Of a DNA stretch of 64,000 nt, positions 49,980-59,117 are shown in pieces. The translations under genes were made by a program, and so were the position numbers. The notes under the pieces were generated by a model. That model saw only the letters and a program-made list of their open reading frames with translations. It made no database searches and was not told the origin of the DNA. Origin of the DNA: an uncultured Fidelibacterota bacterium (lineage in GTDB: Bacteria; Fidelibacterota; Marinisomatia; Marinisomatales; Marinisomataceae); contig CABZMF010000003.1 of assembly GCA_902526795.1 (NCBI GenBank), positions 1-64,000 of the forward strand. Reading direction: 5' to 3'. The first letter of the stretch is position 1, and each line of letters starts with the position of its first letter.

Positions 49980-50492
49980 ATGAAAACATTACTTATCTTA
50001 TTTTTAATTTTTTTTAGTTTTTTAAAAGGGGCTGATACTATGAAAACAGTTGAGTATGTCAACTTAGAAAGATTTATGGGTAAATGGTTTGTAATTGCAT
50101 TGGTTCCAAACATGATTGAAAAAGGTGCTACAAATTCTTCAGATATTTATAAGCTGAACCAAGATGGTACTATTGATATTACTTATGATGCTATAAAAGA
50201 TGGAAAACCTAGACAAATTAAACAGAAAGGTACTGTTATTAATAAAACGTCAAACTCCGAATGGACAATTCAAATGAGGAAGCCATTTGTTCCATTTATG
50301 AAATTCCCATTCAAAATCGTATATATTGATGATAATTATGAATATATGGCTGTTGGCTATCCAAAAAATACAATGGGATGGATTATGGGAAGGAAATCAA
50401 AAATCACAAATGAAGAATATGAAAAAATTATGATTTCTTTGAGGAAATTAGGTTACACCGATGAACAATTTGAATTTGTACAGCATGACTGA
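49980..50492 (+). CDS. Lipocalin family protein (Blc-like)
   Basis: A 170-aa exported lipocalin with a signal peptide ending FLKGAD (about residue 18). The first structurally conserved region is [18 protein letters not shown] near residues 31-48 (G-x-W), and [20 protein letters not shown] near 120-139 matches the Blc region. No lipobox Cys is present. Likely binds lipids in the periplasm. Its 3' end overlaps yidD by 40 nt on the opposite strand. Confidence 0.85.
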   Translation: MKTLLILFLIFFSFLKGADTMKTVEYVNLERFMGKWFVIALVPNMIEKGATNSSDIYKLNQDGTIDITYDAIKDGKPRQIKQKGTVINKTSNSEWTIQMRKPFVPFMKFPFKIVYIDDNYEYMAVGYPKNTMGWIMGRKSKITNEEYEKIMISLRKLGYTDEQFEFVQHD

Positions 50493-50740
50493 CGCTGATT
50501 TTTAATTTCGCTATCTTTAGTAGGAACTGGATCATAACCCTTTTCTCCCCAAGGATGGCATTTAAAAATCCTCTTAATTGATAATTGTAATCCTTTAAAT
50601 AGTCCCCACTCTTCTAAGGAATGCTTACAATATTCTGAACATGTTGGTTGAAATCTACAATTTGATCCTAAGAATGGAGAAATTAAAGATTGGTAAAATT
50701 TTATTAAAACAATAAAAGGGAAAATAATTATTTTATTCAT
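50453..50740 (-). CDS. yidD: Membrane protein insertion efficiency factor YidD
   Basis: A 95-aa small protein linked to YidC-dependent insertion. Family core: [34 protein letters not shown] in residues 13-46 (here given in name only by its landmarks YQSLISP and C-R-F-x-P-T-C-S-x-Y) and [18 protein letters not shown] near 56-73. Starts at ATG 50740 within the dcd stop region. Its C-terminus adds a Cys-rich tail ([10 protein letters not shown]) encoded by the part overlapping the lipocalin gene. Confidence 0.93.
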   Translation of the reverse strand: MNKIIIFPFIVLIKFYQSLISPFLGSNCRFQPTCSEYCKHSLEEWGLFKGLQLSIKRIFKCHPWGEKGYDPVPTKDSEIKNQRQSCCTNSNCSSV

Positions 50741-51260
50741 CTTCTTCGAAGTCTTTATAAAGCATACTGGTTTGAATATCTTTATTACCTTGATATTTAC
50801 CGCTCTCATATGGATTAACATCACCTTCAACTGAATGATAAAATATTTGGCAAATCTCAACCGAAGGATAAATCTTTATGGGTTGAACGCAAAAAATTTC
50901 CAAAGTCCAATACCCCTTAAATCCAACATCTCCAAACCCAGCTGTAACATGAACAAAAAGACCTAATCTTCCAACAGAGGATCTTCCCTCTAACATTGGA
51001 ACTAAATTATGAGTTTCAGTGTATTCTATTGTTCTTCCTAAATATAATTTTCTACTTTCTAGCAGTAACCCTTCCTCCGGAATAATGATTTTTTTGGCAG
51101 TATTGTTTTGCTTCATATCTAACGGGATATTTTCATATACCATTAGTTCGTTGTGGAGTTTTAAGTTATAACTATTTGGATTTACCTGATTTTCATTGAA
51201 CGGGTCAATGACAATGTCTTTATCTTTACGCTTAAGAATTTCTTTTCCCGATAAAATCAT
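50733..51260 (-). CDS. dcd: dCTP deaminase (possibly bifunctional dCTP deaminase/dUTPase)
   Basis: Supplies dUMP precursor from dCTP. Segments: [23 protein letters not shown] near residues 25-39, and [21 protein letters not shown] near 91-111 (the substrate-binding and catalytic region) followed by GFKGYWTLE. The [11 protein letters not shown] form is closer to bifunctional DCD-DUT enzymes than to E. coli Dcd. Length 175 aa fits. It overlaps yidD by 8 nt. Confidence 0.92.
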   Translation of the reverse strand: MILSGKEILKRKDKDIVIDPFNENQVNPNSYNLKLHNELMVYENIPLDMKQNNTAKKIIIPEEGLLLESRKLYLGRTIEYTETHNLVPMLEGRSSVGRLGLFVHVTAGFGDVGFKGYWTLEIFCVQPIKIYPSVEICQIFYHSVEGDVNPYESGKYQGNKDIQTSMLYKDFEEDE

Positions 51261-51311
51261 AATTTATAATTGAGGTTATATAATTTTTTTTAGGTTACAA
51301 AGTATTTTTTG

Positions 51312-51317
51312 TATCTT
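51312..51317 (+). promoter_or_regulatory. Candidate leaderless -10 element for lgt
   Basis: TATCTT, 5 nt (TCTGT), then ATG at 51323. Confidence 0.4.
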
Positions 51318-51322
51318 TCTGT

Positions 51323-52171
51323 ATGGATTTACTAACATGGTGGCAAACTTTACCTTCCAAAATGGACCCAGTGCTTGTATCAATCGGTCCTTTAACAATT
51401 TATTGGTACTCTACTATGTACCTTGTTTCGTTTGGGGTAGTTTATATAATTTGTAGAAAAAAAATCAAAGATAATTCTTTTACAAAAATTAATCTTGAAC
51501 AACTTGAGGATCTATTATCTTGGTGTTTCATTGGACTCCTTATTGGTGCTAGAATTGGATATGTTTTATTTTATAATTTTGAATACTATATTTCAAATCC
51601 ATTAGAAATCATTATACCTTTTAAATATTATAATGGTAATTGGTTTTTTACAGGCATTGCAGGAATGTCTTATCATGGAGGAGTAATTGGAGTTGTTTCT
51701 GCTATTTGGCTTTTTAGCAGAAAATTAAAATTACATTTATTTGAATTATCAGATTTTTTGACTGCTGCTATACCAATGGGATATTTTTTTGGTAGAATTG
51801 GAAACTTCATTAATGGCGAACTGTATGGCAGAGTGACTGAAGCGCCAATTGGCATGTATTTCCCAAATGCTGGAGATCAATCATTACGTCACCCATCTCA
51901 ACTATATGAAGCACTATTTGAAGGAATTATTCTTTATTATGTAATTAATTTTTTCAAAAAACATAAAGAACTTGGATTTAATAGTGGCGCTTATGTTGTT
52001 GGATATGGTTTTTTTCGATTTTTTATAGAATATTTCAGGCAACCAGATGCTCACTTAGGATTCATTCTTTTTAACCTAAGTATGGGACAAATACTTTGCA
52101 TAGTAATGATGCTTTGTGGATTTTACATATGGTATATAGGCAATAAAAAAACTGCTAAAGCTCAAATTTAA
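51323..52171 (+). CDS. lgt: Prolipoprotein diacylglyceryl transferase
   Basis: Transfers diacylglyceryl from phosphatidylglycerol to lipobox Cys. A 282-aa, seven-helix protein. The family block GRIGNFINGELYGRVTE near residues 153-169 and GMSYHGGVIG near 114-123 are present, as are ARIGYVLFYNF near 76-86 and RHPSQLYEA near 193-201. It would process the several lipoproteins in this window. The 3' end overlaps the DUF6702 gene by 17 nt on the other strand. Confidence 0.96.
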   Translation: MDLLTWWQTLPSKMDPVLVSIGPLTIYWYSTMYLVSFGVVYIICRKKIKDNSFTKINLEQLEDLLSWCFIGLLIGARIGYVLFYNFEYYISNPLEIIIPFKYYNGNWFFTGIAGMSYHGGVIGVVSAIWLFSRKLKLHLFELSDFLTAAIPMGYFFGRIGNFINGELYGRVTEAPIGMYFPNAGDQSLRHPSQLYEALFEGIILYYVINFFKKHKELGFNSGAYVVGYGFFRFFIEYFRQPDAHLGFILFNLSMGQILCIVMMLCGFYIWYIGNKKTAKAQI

Positions 52172-52631
52172 AGGCAGGTTCCTCAATTGTCATTGTAGAT
52201 GATTGTACACTTTTTTTGCCATAAACGTTCATGATATTTTGTTGCTTTTCATACATATCCATAAAGATCGTATTAAATACTGCAACATTTGATGAAGAAT
52301 TAAATTTATTTATTTCTAAGAAAAATAAGGTGAAATCTCCATCAATCTTTTTGCCCAAATATTTCCAATAATGATCCTGTATTATAAAATTATTGGAAAG
52401 ATATTCGATAAGAAAATCATCTATTTCATTGCTTTCACGTACTGAACCTAAGTTAGCTAAATTAAAATTGGCTTTTTTTAGTAGCGCTTCAACATCATGA
52501 GTAAATGTCTGAATTGTAATTTCTAAATTTTTTTGATTTTCACTTAAGCGAATTTCCGTGGTAGTCAAAAAAAACTGATGACTAAAAACAGTTGAGTGTA
52601 CTAAAATTATTTGAAAAAATAATTTATACAT
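52155..52631 (-). CDS. DUF6702-family exported protein
   Basis: A 158-aa protein with a signal peptide ending TVFSH (about 18). The mature part opens QFFLTTTEIRLSENQKNLEI, which matches DUF6702, and continues IQTFTHDVEALLKK near residues 40-53; a later YLGKKIDGDFTLFFLEI segment is also typical. Beta-sandwich-like; function unknown. It starts 16 nt after the M1 aminopeptidase and is probably co-transcribed with it, as is common for this family beside M1 peptidases. Confidence 0.75.
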   Translation of the reverse strand: MYKLFFQIILVHSTVFSHQFFLTTTEIRLSENQKNLEITIQTFTHDVEALLKKANFNLANLGSVRESNEIDDFLIEYLSNNFIIQDHYWKYLGKKIDGDFTLFFLEINKFNSSSNVAVFNTIFMDMYEKQQNIMNVYGKKSVQSSTMTIEEPAFKFEL

Positions 52632-52647
52632 TACTTAAAGCCTTTTT

Positions 52648-55113
52648 TTATTTTGAATCTCTCTGCTTAGCTCTTTGCATTGGGTTAGATCCACCATACC
52701 AAGATGTACTATCATACTTATATATGTCAAATAAAGTTGGCTCATTTTTCGGTGGCCAATGATTATTATCTCTAAATGTATCGGCAGTTTCTCTGAAAGG
52801 ATCTAATGTAAAGCTTACAACTCTCTTATCAGTTTTAAATACCTTAGATACCTCAGGTCTATTGAATCTCCAAATTTCTACAGGTATTCTTGTGACATCA
52901 GTAGATCCATCTTCATAAGTCATTTCAATAATTAGTGGCATTACTAATCCACCTATATTCTTGAACTTAATTTTATAAAAATGATCATCACGTTTTGCTA
53001 ATTTTGCCTCGTTGTCTGACAGTTCATCAAGTAGCTGTTCGTACTGACTTTTTCCGCTCATTCTTTCCATGATTTTTTCTTTCATTTCATTAGAAATATC
53101 AGCATCATTTAACATTGTTTCATATCTTCTACGTTCACTATCATCGGTAATATCAGCAAACTCATCATAGGAATCATAGAAGTCTTTTGTTTTTGGATCT
53201 TTATCTGTAACGGTTTGTTTAATATCCTTTTCATCCAACATAGCAGCATAATATTTTTTACCTTCTTTATCTTTTTTCTCAGCTGCCCTTTTCATTTTTG
53301 GATCAATTTCTAATTGAAACCATTCAACTTCTTCAATAGATAAATCTACATGGTCATTTGTGAAAAACCACCCTCTCCAAAACCAATCTAAATCAACTCC
53401 AGAAGCATTTTCCATTATCCTAAAAAAATCAGATGGAGTTGGATGTTTAAACATCCATGTTTTTGAATACTCTTTAAAAGCAAAATCGAATAATTCTCTA
53501 CCCATTATAGTATCTCTTAAAATATTTAGTGCTACTGTCGGTTTTCCATAAGCATTAGCTCCAAACTGATATATGGATTCGGAATTTGTCATAATAGGCA
53601 TAATATTGGATTTATCTCCACGCATATATCTAACAATATAGTCCTGATTATTTCTCGGATGAAAAAGTTCAGAATCCCAAGCTCTTCCAGCTAAGTCATC
53701 CATAAATGAGTTTAGTCCTTCATCCATCCATGTCCATTGTCTTTCATCAGAGTTGACGATCATTGGAAACCAAAAGTGTCCGACTTCATGTATAATCACT
53801 CCAATCAATCCTCTTTTAGTTCTTTCAGAATATGTTCCATCATCTTCTGGTCGATATCCATTAAATGTAACCATTGGGTATTCCATTCCCATACGATCTA
53901 TGTGTGCAGATATGGCAACAGGATACGGATAATCAAAAGTGTAATTTGAATAAAATTCAACAGTGTGTGCTACAGCCTTGGTTGAATACTGACCCCATAA
54001 AGGATTAGCTTCATTTGGATAATAAGACATAGCCATTACTGTTTTATCTCCTACTTTCACTCCCATAGCATCCCAAATATATCTTCTAGAAGTTGCGAAA
54101 GCATAATCTCTTACGTTCTCAGCTTTAAAATGCCATGTTTTCTGTCTGCTAGTTTTTGAAGCAAGATTTTCCAAAGCTTCATCTTCTGTAATAATCAATA
54201 CTGGTTCTTTAGCTCTCTTAGATTTTTCCAATCTTTGTATTTGAACTTCAGAAAGTACTTCTTCTGGATTTTGCAATACACCGGTTGCTCCAACAACAAA
54301 GTCTTCAGGTACAGTAATTTTTACATCATAGTCACCAAAAATTAATGTGAATTCACCGCGTCCAAGAAATTGTTTATTTTGCCATCCGTATACATCGTTG
54401 TACATGCACATTCTCGGAAAAAACTGTGCAATTGTATAAATGTAATTATCATCATCCTCAAAATACTCATAACCCGATCTACCGCCATCACGAATATGAT
54501 CATTAATATTGTAAAACCATTTAACTTTGAAAGTATAGGTTTCACCAGGCTGTATTGGCTCTGGAACATCTATTCGCATCATTGTTTTATTAATCGTGTA
54601 AGGAATATTCTTATTTTTATCATCTTTAACATATTGAATTTTAAAACCTCCATCAAAATCACGATAAAAGTTTTCTAATGTTCTTGAAGAAATAGTACTA
54701 CCAATTACCATTTTTTCATTACCGCGCTGAGCAGACAAATCTCCGGTAGATTGAATTTTGTAAGAATCTGAATCTAAAGCTCTTACGTTTTGCGTTAATT
54801 CCATCCAAAGATAATTTAACGCATCAGGTGAATTATTATAAAAAGTAATTGTTTCGTCTCCGTGAAGTCTTTGCTTGTTGTCATCAATGCGTAAGTTCAT
54901 TACATAGTCAGCTTCTACTTGCCAATATTCATGACCTGGATATCCAGAAGCAGTACGATATGTATTCGGCGTAGTTATGTCCTCGTTTAGTTGTTTGAAA
55001 CGATCTAAATTAATTTGGTATGAATTGAAATGTCTATTTTCTTCTAGCTCTACATTGTCTTGAGCAAAAATCATTGAAAATAAGCAAATAAATATTGCGG
55101 TTTTTTTATACAT
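52648..55113 (-). CDS. Secreted M1-family metallopeptidase
   Basis: An 821-aa exported zinc aminopeptidase-like enzyme with a signal peptide ending SMIFAQ (about 17). N-terminal beta saddle about 60-300; the gluzincin motif is HEVGHFWFP near residues 443-451 with the third ligand Glu in WTWMDEGLNSF near 463-473. A charged insertion, rich in Lys, Asp and Glu, spans about 605-700, then a C-terminal beta domain. The GAMEN-type motif is altered (RMGMEYPMVTF near 410). AAGGA precedes the ATG. Likely digests peptides in the periplasm or outside. Confidence 0.9.
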   Translation of the reverse strand: MYKKTAIFICLFSMIFAQDNVELEENRHFNSYQINLDRFKQLNEDITTPNTYRTASGYPGHEYWQVEADYVMNLRIDDNKQRLHGDETITFYNNSPDALNYLWMELTQNVRALDSDSYKIQSTGDLSAQRGNEKMVIGSTISSRTLENFYRDFDGGFKIQYVKDDKNKNIPYTINKTMMRIDVPEPIQPGETYTFKVKWFYNINDHIRDGGRSGYEYFEDDDNYIYTIAQFFPRMCMYNDVYGWQNKQFLGRGEFTLIFGDYDVKITVPEDFVVGATGVLQNPEEVLSEVQIQRLEKSKRAKEPVLIITEDEALENLASKTSRQKTWHFKAENVRDYAFATSRRYIWDAMGVKVGDKTVMAMSYYPNEANPLWGQYSTKAVAHTVEFYSNYTFDYPYPVAISAHIDRMGMEYPMVTFNGYRPEDDGTYSERTKRGLIGVIIHEVGHFWFPMIVNSDERQWTWMDEGLNSFMDDLAGRAWDSELFHPRNNQDYIVRYMRGDKSNIMPIMTNSESIYQFGANAYGKPTVALNILRDTIMGRELFDFAFKEYSKTWMFKHPTPSDFFRIMENASGVDLDWFWRGWFFTNDHVDLSIEEVEWFQLEIDPKMKRAAEKKDKEGKKYYAAMLDEKDIKQTVTDKDPKTKDFYDSYDEFADITDDSERRRYETMLNDADISNEMKEKIMERMSGKSQYEQLLDELSDNEAKLAKRDDHFYKIKFKNIGGLVMPLIIEMTYEDGSTDVTRIPVEIWRFNRPEVSKVFKTDKRVVSFTLDPFRETADTFRDNNHWPPKNEPTLFDIYKYDSTSWYGGSNPMQRAKQRDSK

Positions 55114-55214
55114 TTTTTGTTTCCTTAACTTGATTGAATAAACAATGTAATAATCAAATAATGATGTTGTAAATAAAAAAAAGATGTTATCTTTATTACT
55201 TTAAGGAGATATTT

Positions 55215-55547
55215 ATGGTAAAAAAAATACTTTTTATTCAGAATAGAACAGGGATTAAACGTTCAAATTTTTTTGATCATTGGGAAAACATTCACGCACC
55301 ACATATGGTAAATGTTCTAAAGCCTCAAAAATATGTACTAACATTTTTTGAAGAAGATATTGAAAATGGTTGTTGTGGGATGGCTGAATTATGGTTTAAT
55401 TCGGAGTCAGAATATCAAGAAGCTATGGAGCGAAGAAAAACAGAATATGGTCTTTCTGATAATTGGCATGATGTATCTAAGGCCTGGCCGGATCCTGATC
55501 GTTATGAATATACTGGAAGAGAAATTAAAATAGTTGATAATACTTAG
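55215..55547 (+). CDS. EthD-domain protein
   Basis: A 110-aa dimeric alpha/beta barrel protein. KKILFIQNRTGIKRSNFFDHWENIHAPHM in its first 35 residues shows the EthD W-x-x-x-H-x-P pattern (described by landmarks). A GCCGMAELWFNSESEYQEAM block near 52-71 follows. Family members act in degradation or modification of small hydrophobic molecules; the substrate here is unknown. AAGGAG gives a strong ribosome site. It is 3 nt before the YiiX-like gene. Confidence 0.78.
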   Translation: MVKKILFIQNRTGIKRSNFFDHWENIHAPHMVNVLKPQKYVLTFFEEDIENGCCGMAELWFNSESEYQEAMERRKTEYGLSDNWHDVSKAWPDPDRYEYTGREIKIVDNT

Positions 55548-55550
55548 CTA

Positions 55551-56225
55551 ATGTCCTCAAGATATCTTTTTCCCATAGCGATGGGCGGTTTTTTTATTTT
55601 TTATGTATCTCTTATGTTACGCCAACCATCATTTACCTTTCAAGAAGGTGATATCTTCTTTCAAGATTTAGATTGTGGTCCACCATGCGTTGCTATTGAA
55701 GCAGTAACCCAAGGTTACATGGGGTCAAATTTATCTCATTGTGCAATTATATCTGAAGTTGGCCCGAATCTTAAGACAACAATACTTATTGAAGCAATTG
55801 GAGAGAATGTTGCTGAAGTAACTTTGGAAGAATTCTTAATTAGAAGCAATAAAGTACTTGTTGGAAGACTAAAAAAAGAACATTCAGAACTTATACCGAT
55901 TGCACTTGAACACATCAAAAATAATTTAATAGGAAAACCTTATGATTTTATTTTTGATATTAGTGATGATACTTATTATTGCTCTGAAATAATCTACGAA
56001 GGATTACAGGTTGCAGATAATAATCAACAAATTATGCAATTAAATCCAATGACATTTAACAAACCTGGTACAAATACTCCATTTATTCACTGGATAGATT
56101 ATTATGCCAGGTTGAAACATGATATACCTGAAGGTGAACTTGGATTAAATCCAGGAGGAATGTCAAAATCTAATGGTTTAGATATAATATATATGTTTGA
56201 GAAGCCCTCGGGATATAATGATTAA
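55551..56225 (+). CDS. YiiX/YebB-like permuted-papain cysteine hydrolase, membrane-anchored
   Basis: A 224-aa protein with an N-terminal anchor (about residues 5-22). The fold is the permuted NlpC/P60 (YiiX) type: FQEGDIFFQDLDCGP near 30-44, the catalytic His in NLSHCAIISEVG near 61-72, and the catalytic Cys in DTYYCSEIIYEGL near 140-152. These enzymes cleave amide or ester bonds in peptidoglycan or lipids. Coupled to EthD. It ends 4 nt inside the convergent nuclease gene. Confidence 0.82.
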   Translation: MSSRYLFPIAMGGFFIFYVSLMLRQPSFTFQEGDIFFQDLDCGPPCVAIEAVTQGYMGSNLSHCAIISEVGPNLKTTILIEAIGENVAEVTLEEFLIRSNKVLVGRLKKEHSELIPIALEHIKNNLIGKPYDFIFDISDDTYYCSEIIYEGLQVADNNQQIMQLNPMTFNKPGTNTPFIHWIDYYARLKHDIPEGELGLNPGGMSKSNGLDIIYMFEKPSGYND

Positions 56226-56974
56226 AGCTCTAAAACTGTTTTAAGATACATGCAATCAAAACAGTCAGGATTATAATCGGGAGCTTCTTCTAGCTGTAAA
56301 CAATCATACATATCTTGAATGAGGGGACTAATCCAGTCAGTATCTAATTGAAAAGGTACAAGAGTTCTTCTAAAATGCATTTCCTTACCTAGGTGAGGCT
56401 TACTTGCGTCACCATTGTAATACATAAGATATCCAGTATCAGAAACGTCAAAATTATTTTTTTTTAAAAGCCAACTATAAATTTCAAGCTGCCTTTTATA
56501 TGACTCTCCATTATTATAAACATCAGCAGAGGTTAAAATATCAGCTTTTTTAGCTGTAGCTTTAAAATCAATAACGACTAATTTATCATTTTCATCAACC
56601 ATAATATCGTCTACACCACCATAGAGTAAAAAATTATGTTCTTCATCATGATACTGAATCCCAGTGAAAGTATGTTGCCATTTTTCAATGTCTTCATGTT
56701 GAAATGGCTTGATATTTAAACCATTCTCTTTGAAAATTCCATGAGGCCTATTTTCTGCCCTACAAAAGTCCATTTCTTTTTTAAGTAAATCATCTACTGC
56801 GCTATTTATGGCCCACCCTGGCATTGGAGGTTTCCTTAGGCCAAGCTTTGCATCTTTATAGAAACAGGTAGCACAATTGAAAAAAAGTTCAATTTTTGAT
56901 CTACTTAATTTAAAAGTTTTTTCTGGATTGTATCTCCAGTTTTCGCCAACAATGGGATTATATCCATATCCCAT
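56222..56974 (-). CDS. PD-(D/E)XK nuclease-family protein with CxxC pairs at both ends
   Basis: A 250-aa Cas4/RecB-type nuclease domain. The active site is GGVDDIMVDENDKLVVIDFKA near residues 128-148 (D-x(n)-DFK) with QLEIYSWLL near 172-180 giving the Q-x-x-x-Y motif. Cys34 and Cys37 near the N-terminus and Cys238 and Cys241 near the C-terminus resemble iron-sulfur cluster ligands of Cas4/AddB-type nucleases. No CRISPR array or Cas gene is nearby. It follows the aldo/keto reductase gene with no gap. Role probably in DNA repair; unproven. Confidence 0.78.
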   Translation of the reverse strand: MGYGYNPIVGENWRYNPEKTFKLSRSKIELFFNCATCFYKDAKLGLRKPPMPGWAINSAVDDLLKKEMDFCRAENRPHGIFKENGLNIKPFQHEDIEKWQHTFTGIQYHDEEHNFLLYGGVDDIMVDENDKLVVIDFKATAKKADILTSADVYNNGESYKRQLEIYSWLLKKNNFDVSDTGYLMYYNGDASKPHLGKEMHFRRTLVPFQLDTDWISPLIQDMYDCLQLEEAPDYNPDCFDCMYLKTVLEL

Positions 56975-58003
56975 TTAATCAACTTCCAACGGATCAAAGT
57001 CTCCTGACCATGCAAGACACTTTTGATCGTTTATGGCTATATTTGAAATTAAGGTCATATCATCAATAGAGATTTCAAAATGATCTAAGCTTAAGTTTTC
57101 TTTAAGCCTATCATATTTAACAGATTTTGGTAATACAGGATATCCTAGTTGAGTCGCCCATTTTAAAAATAACTGTGGAACTGTAACTCCATACTTATTT
57201 GCAATATCTTCACAAGGCATTGCACCGCTTTTCATATCTTCAGGTTTTCCATTCCATCTAGAGCCTTCTCTCCAGTTTGGAATAGGCGCTAATGTAGAGT
57301 ACGCAATTGGAAGAATATTATGCTTGTCCATATATTCTGCTAAATGCTGTGGAATAACATGCCACGGATGGATTTCAATTTGATTAGCAGATGGCATTTC
57401 AATTGCTGCTTTTTCAATTTCTCTAATATGATGCACATTGTAATTTGAAACTCCAACGTGTTTTACTTTTCCTTGTTTTTTTAATTCTACCATAGCTTCC
57501 CATAATTCTAATCTATTATCTTTCGCAAATGGATTGTGAATTAAATAAAGATCAATCTCATCTAGCTGTAATAATTTTAAACTTTGCTCACAAGCTTTAA
57601 TTGCACCGTCAAATGTTTGGTATGGTTCCTCTTGCTTTGACATTCCTGGCCACATTTTAGTAGTGATATACACTTCGTCTCTTGGAACAGATAAAGATTT
57701 TAAAGCATTACCAACCCCTGCTTCATTCCTATAAATCTCAGCAGTATCTATATGCTTATAGCCTAGATTAATAGCATCCTTGGTAATTGATTCTGCCTCG
57801 TCATTTGGTATAAGCCAAGTTCCAAGGCCAATCATTGGAATATTGATTTCATTCATATTAGAAGTATACGATTTTTTTTTTGATTGATTCCATCTTTTTT
57901 GTAATTGTTGATTGCCAAAGATGTACTGTGGTTCATAGGGACACATCATACATCCATTTCCACAGCATTTTTTTTGATTAATAAGAAATTGTGATGATAA
58001 CAT
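56975..58003 (-). CDS. Aldo/keto reductase with N-terminal DUF5522-like Cys-rich extension
   Basis: A 342-aa protein. Residues 1-30 contain KKCCGNGCMMCPYEPQY, matching DUF5522-type small proteins (CCGNGCxxCPY). From about residue 50 an AKR barrel begins (NIPMIGLGTWLIP): the tetrad is Asp and Tyr in HIDTAEIYRNE near 86-96, Lys in TTKMWPG near 119, and His in YLIHNPF near 154. NADPH-binding LPKSVKYDRLKENL sits near the C-terminus. An internal ATG before NEINIPM would give a plain AKR, but it has no ribosome site. TATTTT lies 6 nt before the upstream ATG. Likely reduces aldehydes, possibly products of the adjacent AlkB-type enzyme. Confidence 0.85.
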   Translation of the reverse strand: MLSSQFLINQKKCCGNGCMMCPYEPQYIFGNQQLQKRWNQSKKKSYTSNMNEINIPMIGLGTWLIPNDEAESITKDAINLGYKHIDTAEIYRNEAGVGNALKSLSVPRDEVYITTKMWPGMSKQEEPYQTFDGAIKACEQSLKLLQLDEIDLYLIHNPFAKDNRLELWEAMVELKKQGKVKHVGVSNYNVHHIREIEKAAIEMPSANQIEIHPWHVIPQHLAEYMDKHNILPIAYSTLAPIPNWREGSRWNGKPEDMKSGAMPCEDIANKYGVTVPQLFLKWATQLGYPVLPKSVKYDRLKENLSLDHFEISIDDMTLISNIAINDQKCLAWSGDFDPLEVD

Positions 58004-58035
58004 TTATTAAAAATATACAAAATATAATATTTAGC

Positions 58036-59106
58036 CTAACTTGAAAAGTTAAGGTAATGTTTTGTTAGTAACTTTTCATCGCTAGAAGCATAGTTTTGGT
58101 GCCAATTTTTTAATCTTGGTTCCATTTTGCTTTTTGCATACTGTGGTACTAAAGTAAATAACAAAATATATGTTAAATATCCAGATGGTAATAATACACC
58201 ACTATTTTCACATGGATTAAGTTCCCAGAATTCTTTATTAGCATGAACATGATGATCAGAATGCCTTGTTAAATTGTAGGTAAGATAGCTTGTCATGCGA
58301 TTATTAGAGTTCCACGAATGGTGGTATTGAACTGGATGTCCTTTCATTCTTACTAAGCCATAATGTTCAATAAAGTTTGTAAGTTGAAAAATATAATTTG
58401 CCACTATTCCTAATGAAATATAAATAAGCATAGCTTGCCAGTTAAATAAATAACCGATGAGTAAAAATATAACTGTTGTTCTGATGTAACCATTTAAAAG
58501 TCTATTACTGAAAGAAAAGATTTTTTTCTTTCTTATTTTAAGTTGTTTTTTTTCGATACTCCAAGCATGAGTATGTTCTTTGAAAAAGGCTTTAAAGGCA
58601 AAAATAAGCGGGTTTTCACCGTGGTTTGCGGTGACTGGATCCTCTTCAACAACACCAACATTTTTATGGTGCCCATGAATATGTTCAATTGCAAAAGCAG
58701 GATTCCACGCGGTTGCTAAAGCCCAATTTCCGATTTCACAATCTAATTTTTTATTGATTCTATGTACTAATTCATGACCAATATTTATTAAGCTTAATGC
58801 CATTTGAAGTCCTAAAATTGGTATGTACAATAAATAATACCATTCAAACCCTTGAGAAATTTTATTTAAGTAAATAAATAAAACAGCCATAAAAATTGGG
58901 ACATTAATAAACAAAGAAAAGTCTAAAATAAAAGGAAACTTAAACTTAGGAGTTGTTGTGTCATCTCCAAAAAATAATTCACCGATAATTATTGTTGTTA
59001 CAACAGATAGAGCTATAATTAATCCAATCCAACCATCAATAATTAAAGAAATACCCATTAGTAAAATATAAAATGGGTTTAAAAAGAATTTTAAATATGA
59101 TACCAT
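58036..59106 (-). CDS. AlkB-type membrane di-iron hydroxylase (alkane 1-monooxygenase-like)
   Basis: A 356-aa integral membrane oxygenase. All His boxes of the family are visible: HELVH at 111-115, EHIHGHHKNV at 141-150 followed by EDPVT, NFIEHYG at 244-250, and RHSDHHVHA at 281-289. About six TM helices. It is somewhat shorter than Pseudomonas AlkB (about 400). Rubredoxin and rubredoxin reductase genes are not in view. Terminal hydroxylation of alkanes or of fatty acyl chains is likely; xylene-type or lipid substrates cannot be excluded. TAATTT sits 5 nt before the ATG. Confidence 0.88.
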   Translation of the reverse strand: MVSYLKFFLNPFYILLMGISLIIDGWIGLIIALSVVTTIIIGELFFGDDTTTPKFKFPFILDFSLFINVPIFMAVLFIYLNKISQGFEWYYLLYIPILGLQMALSLINIGHELVHRINKKLDCEIGNWALATAWNPAFAIEHIHGHHKNVGVVEEDPVTANHGENPLIFAFKAFFKEHTHAWSIEKKQLKIRKKKIFSFSNRLLNGYIRTTVIFLLIGYLFNWQAMLIYISLGIVANYIFQLTNFIEHYGLVRMKGHPVQYHHSWNSNNRMTSYLTYNLTRHSDHHVHANKEFWELNPCENSGVLLPSGYLTYILLFTLVPQYAKSKMEPRLKNWHQNYASSDEKLLTKHYLNFSS

Positions 59107-59111
59107 AACAA

Positions 59112-59117
59112 AAATTA
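59112..59117 (-). promoter_or_regulatory. Candidate leaderless -10 element for AlkB-type gene
   Basis: Minus-strand TAATTT, 5 nt (TTGTT), then ATG at 59106. It overlaps the stop codon of the Trp-rich gene. Confidence 0.38.
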
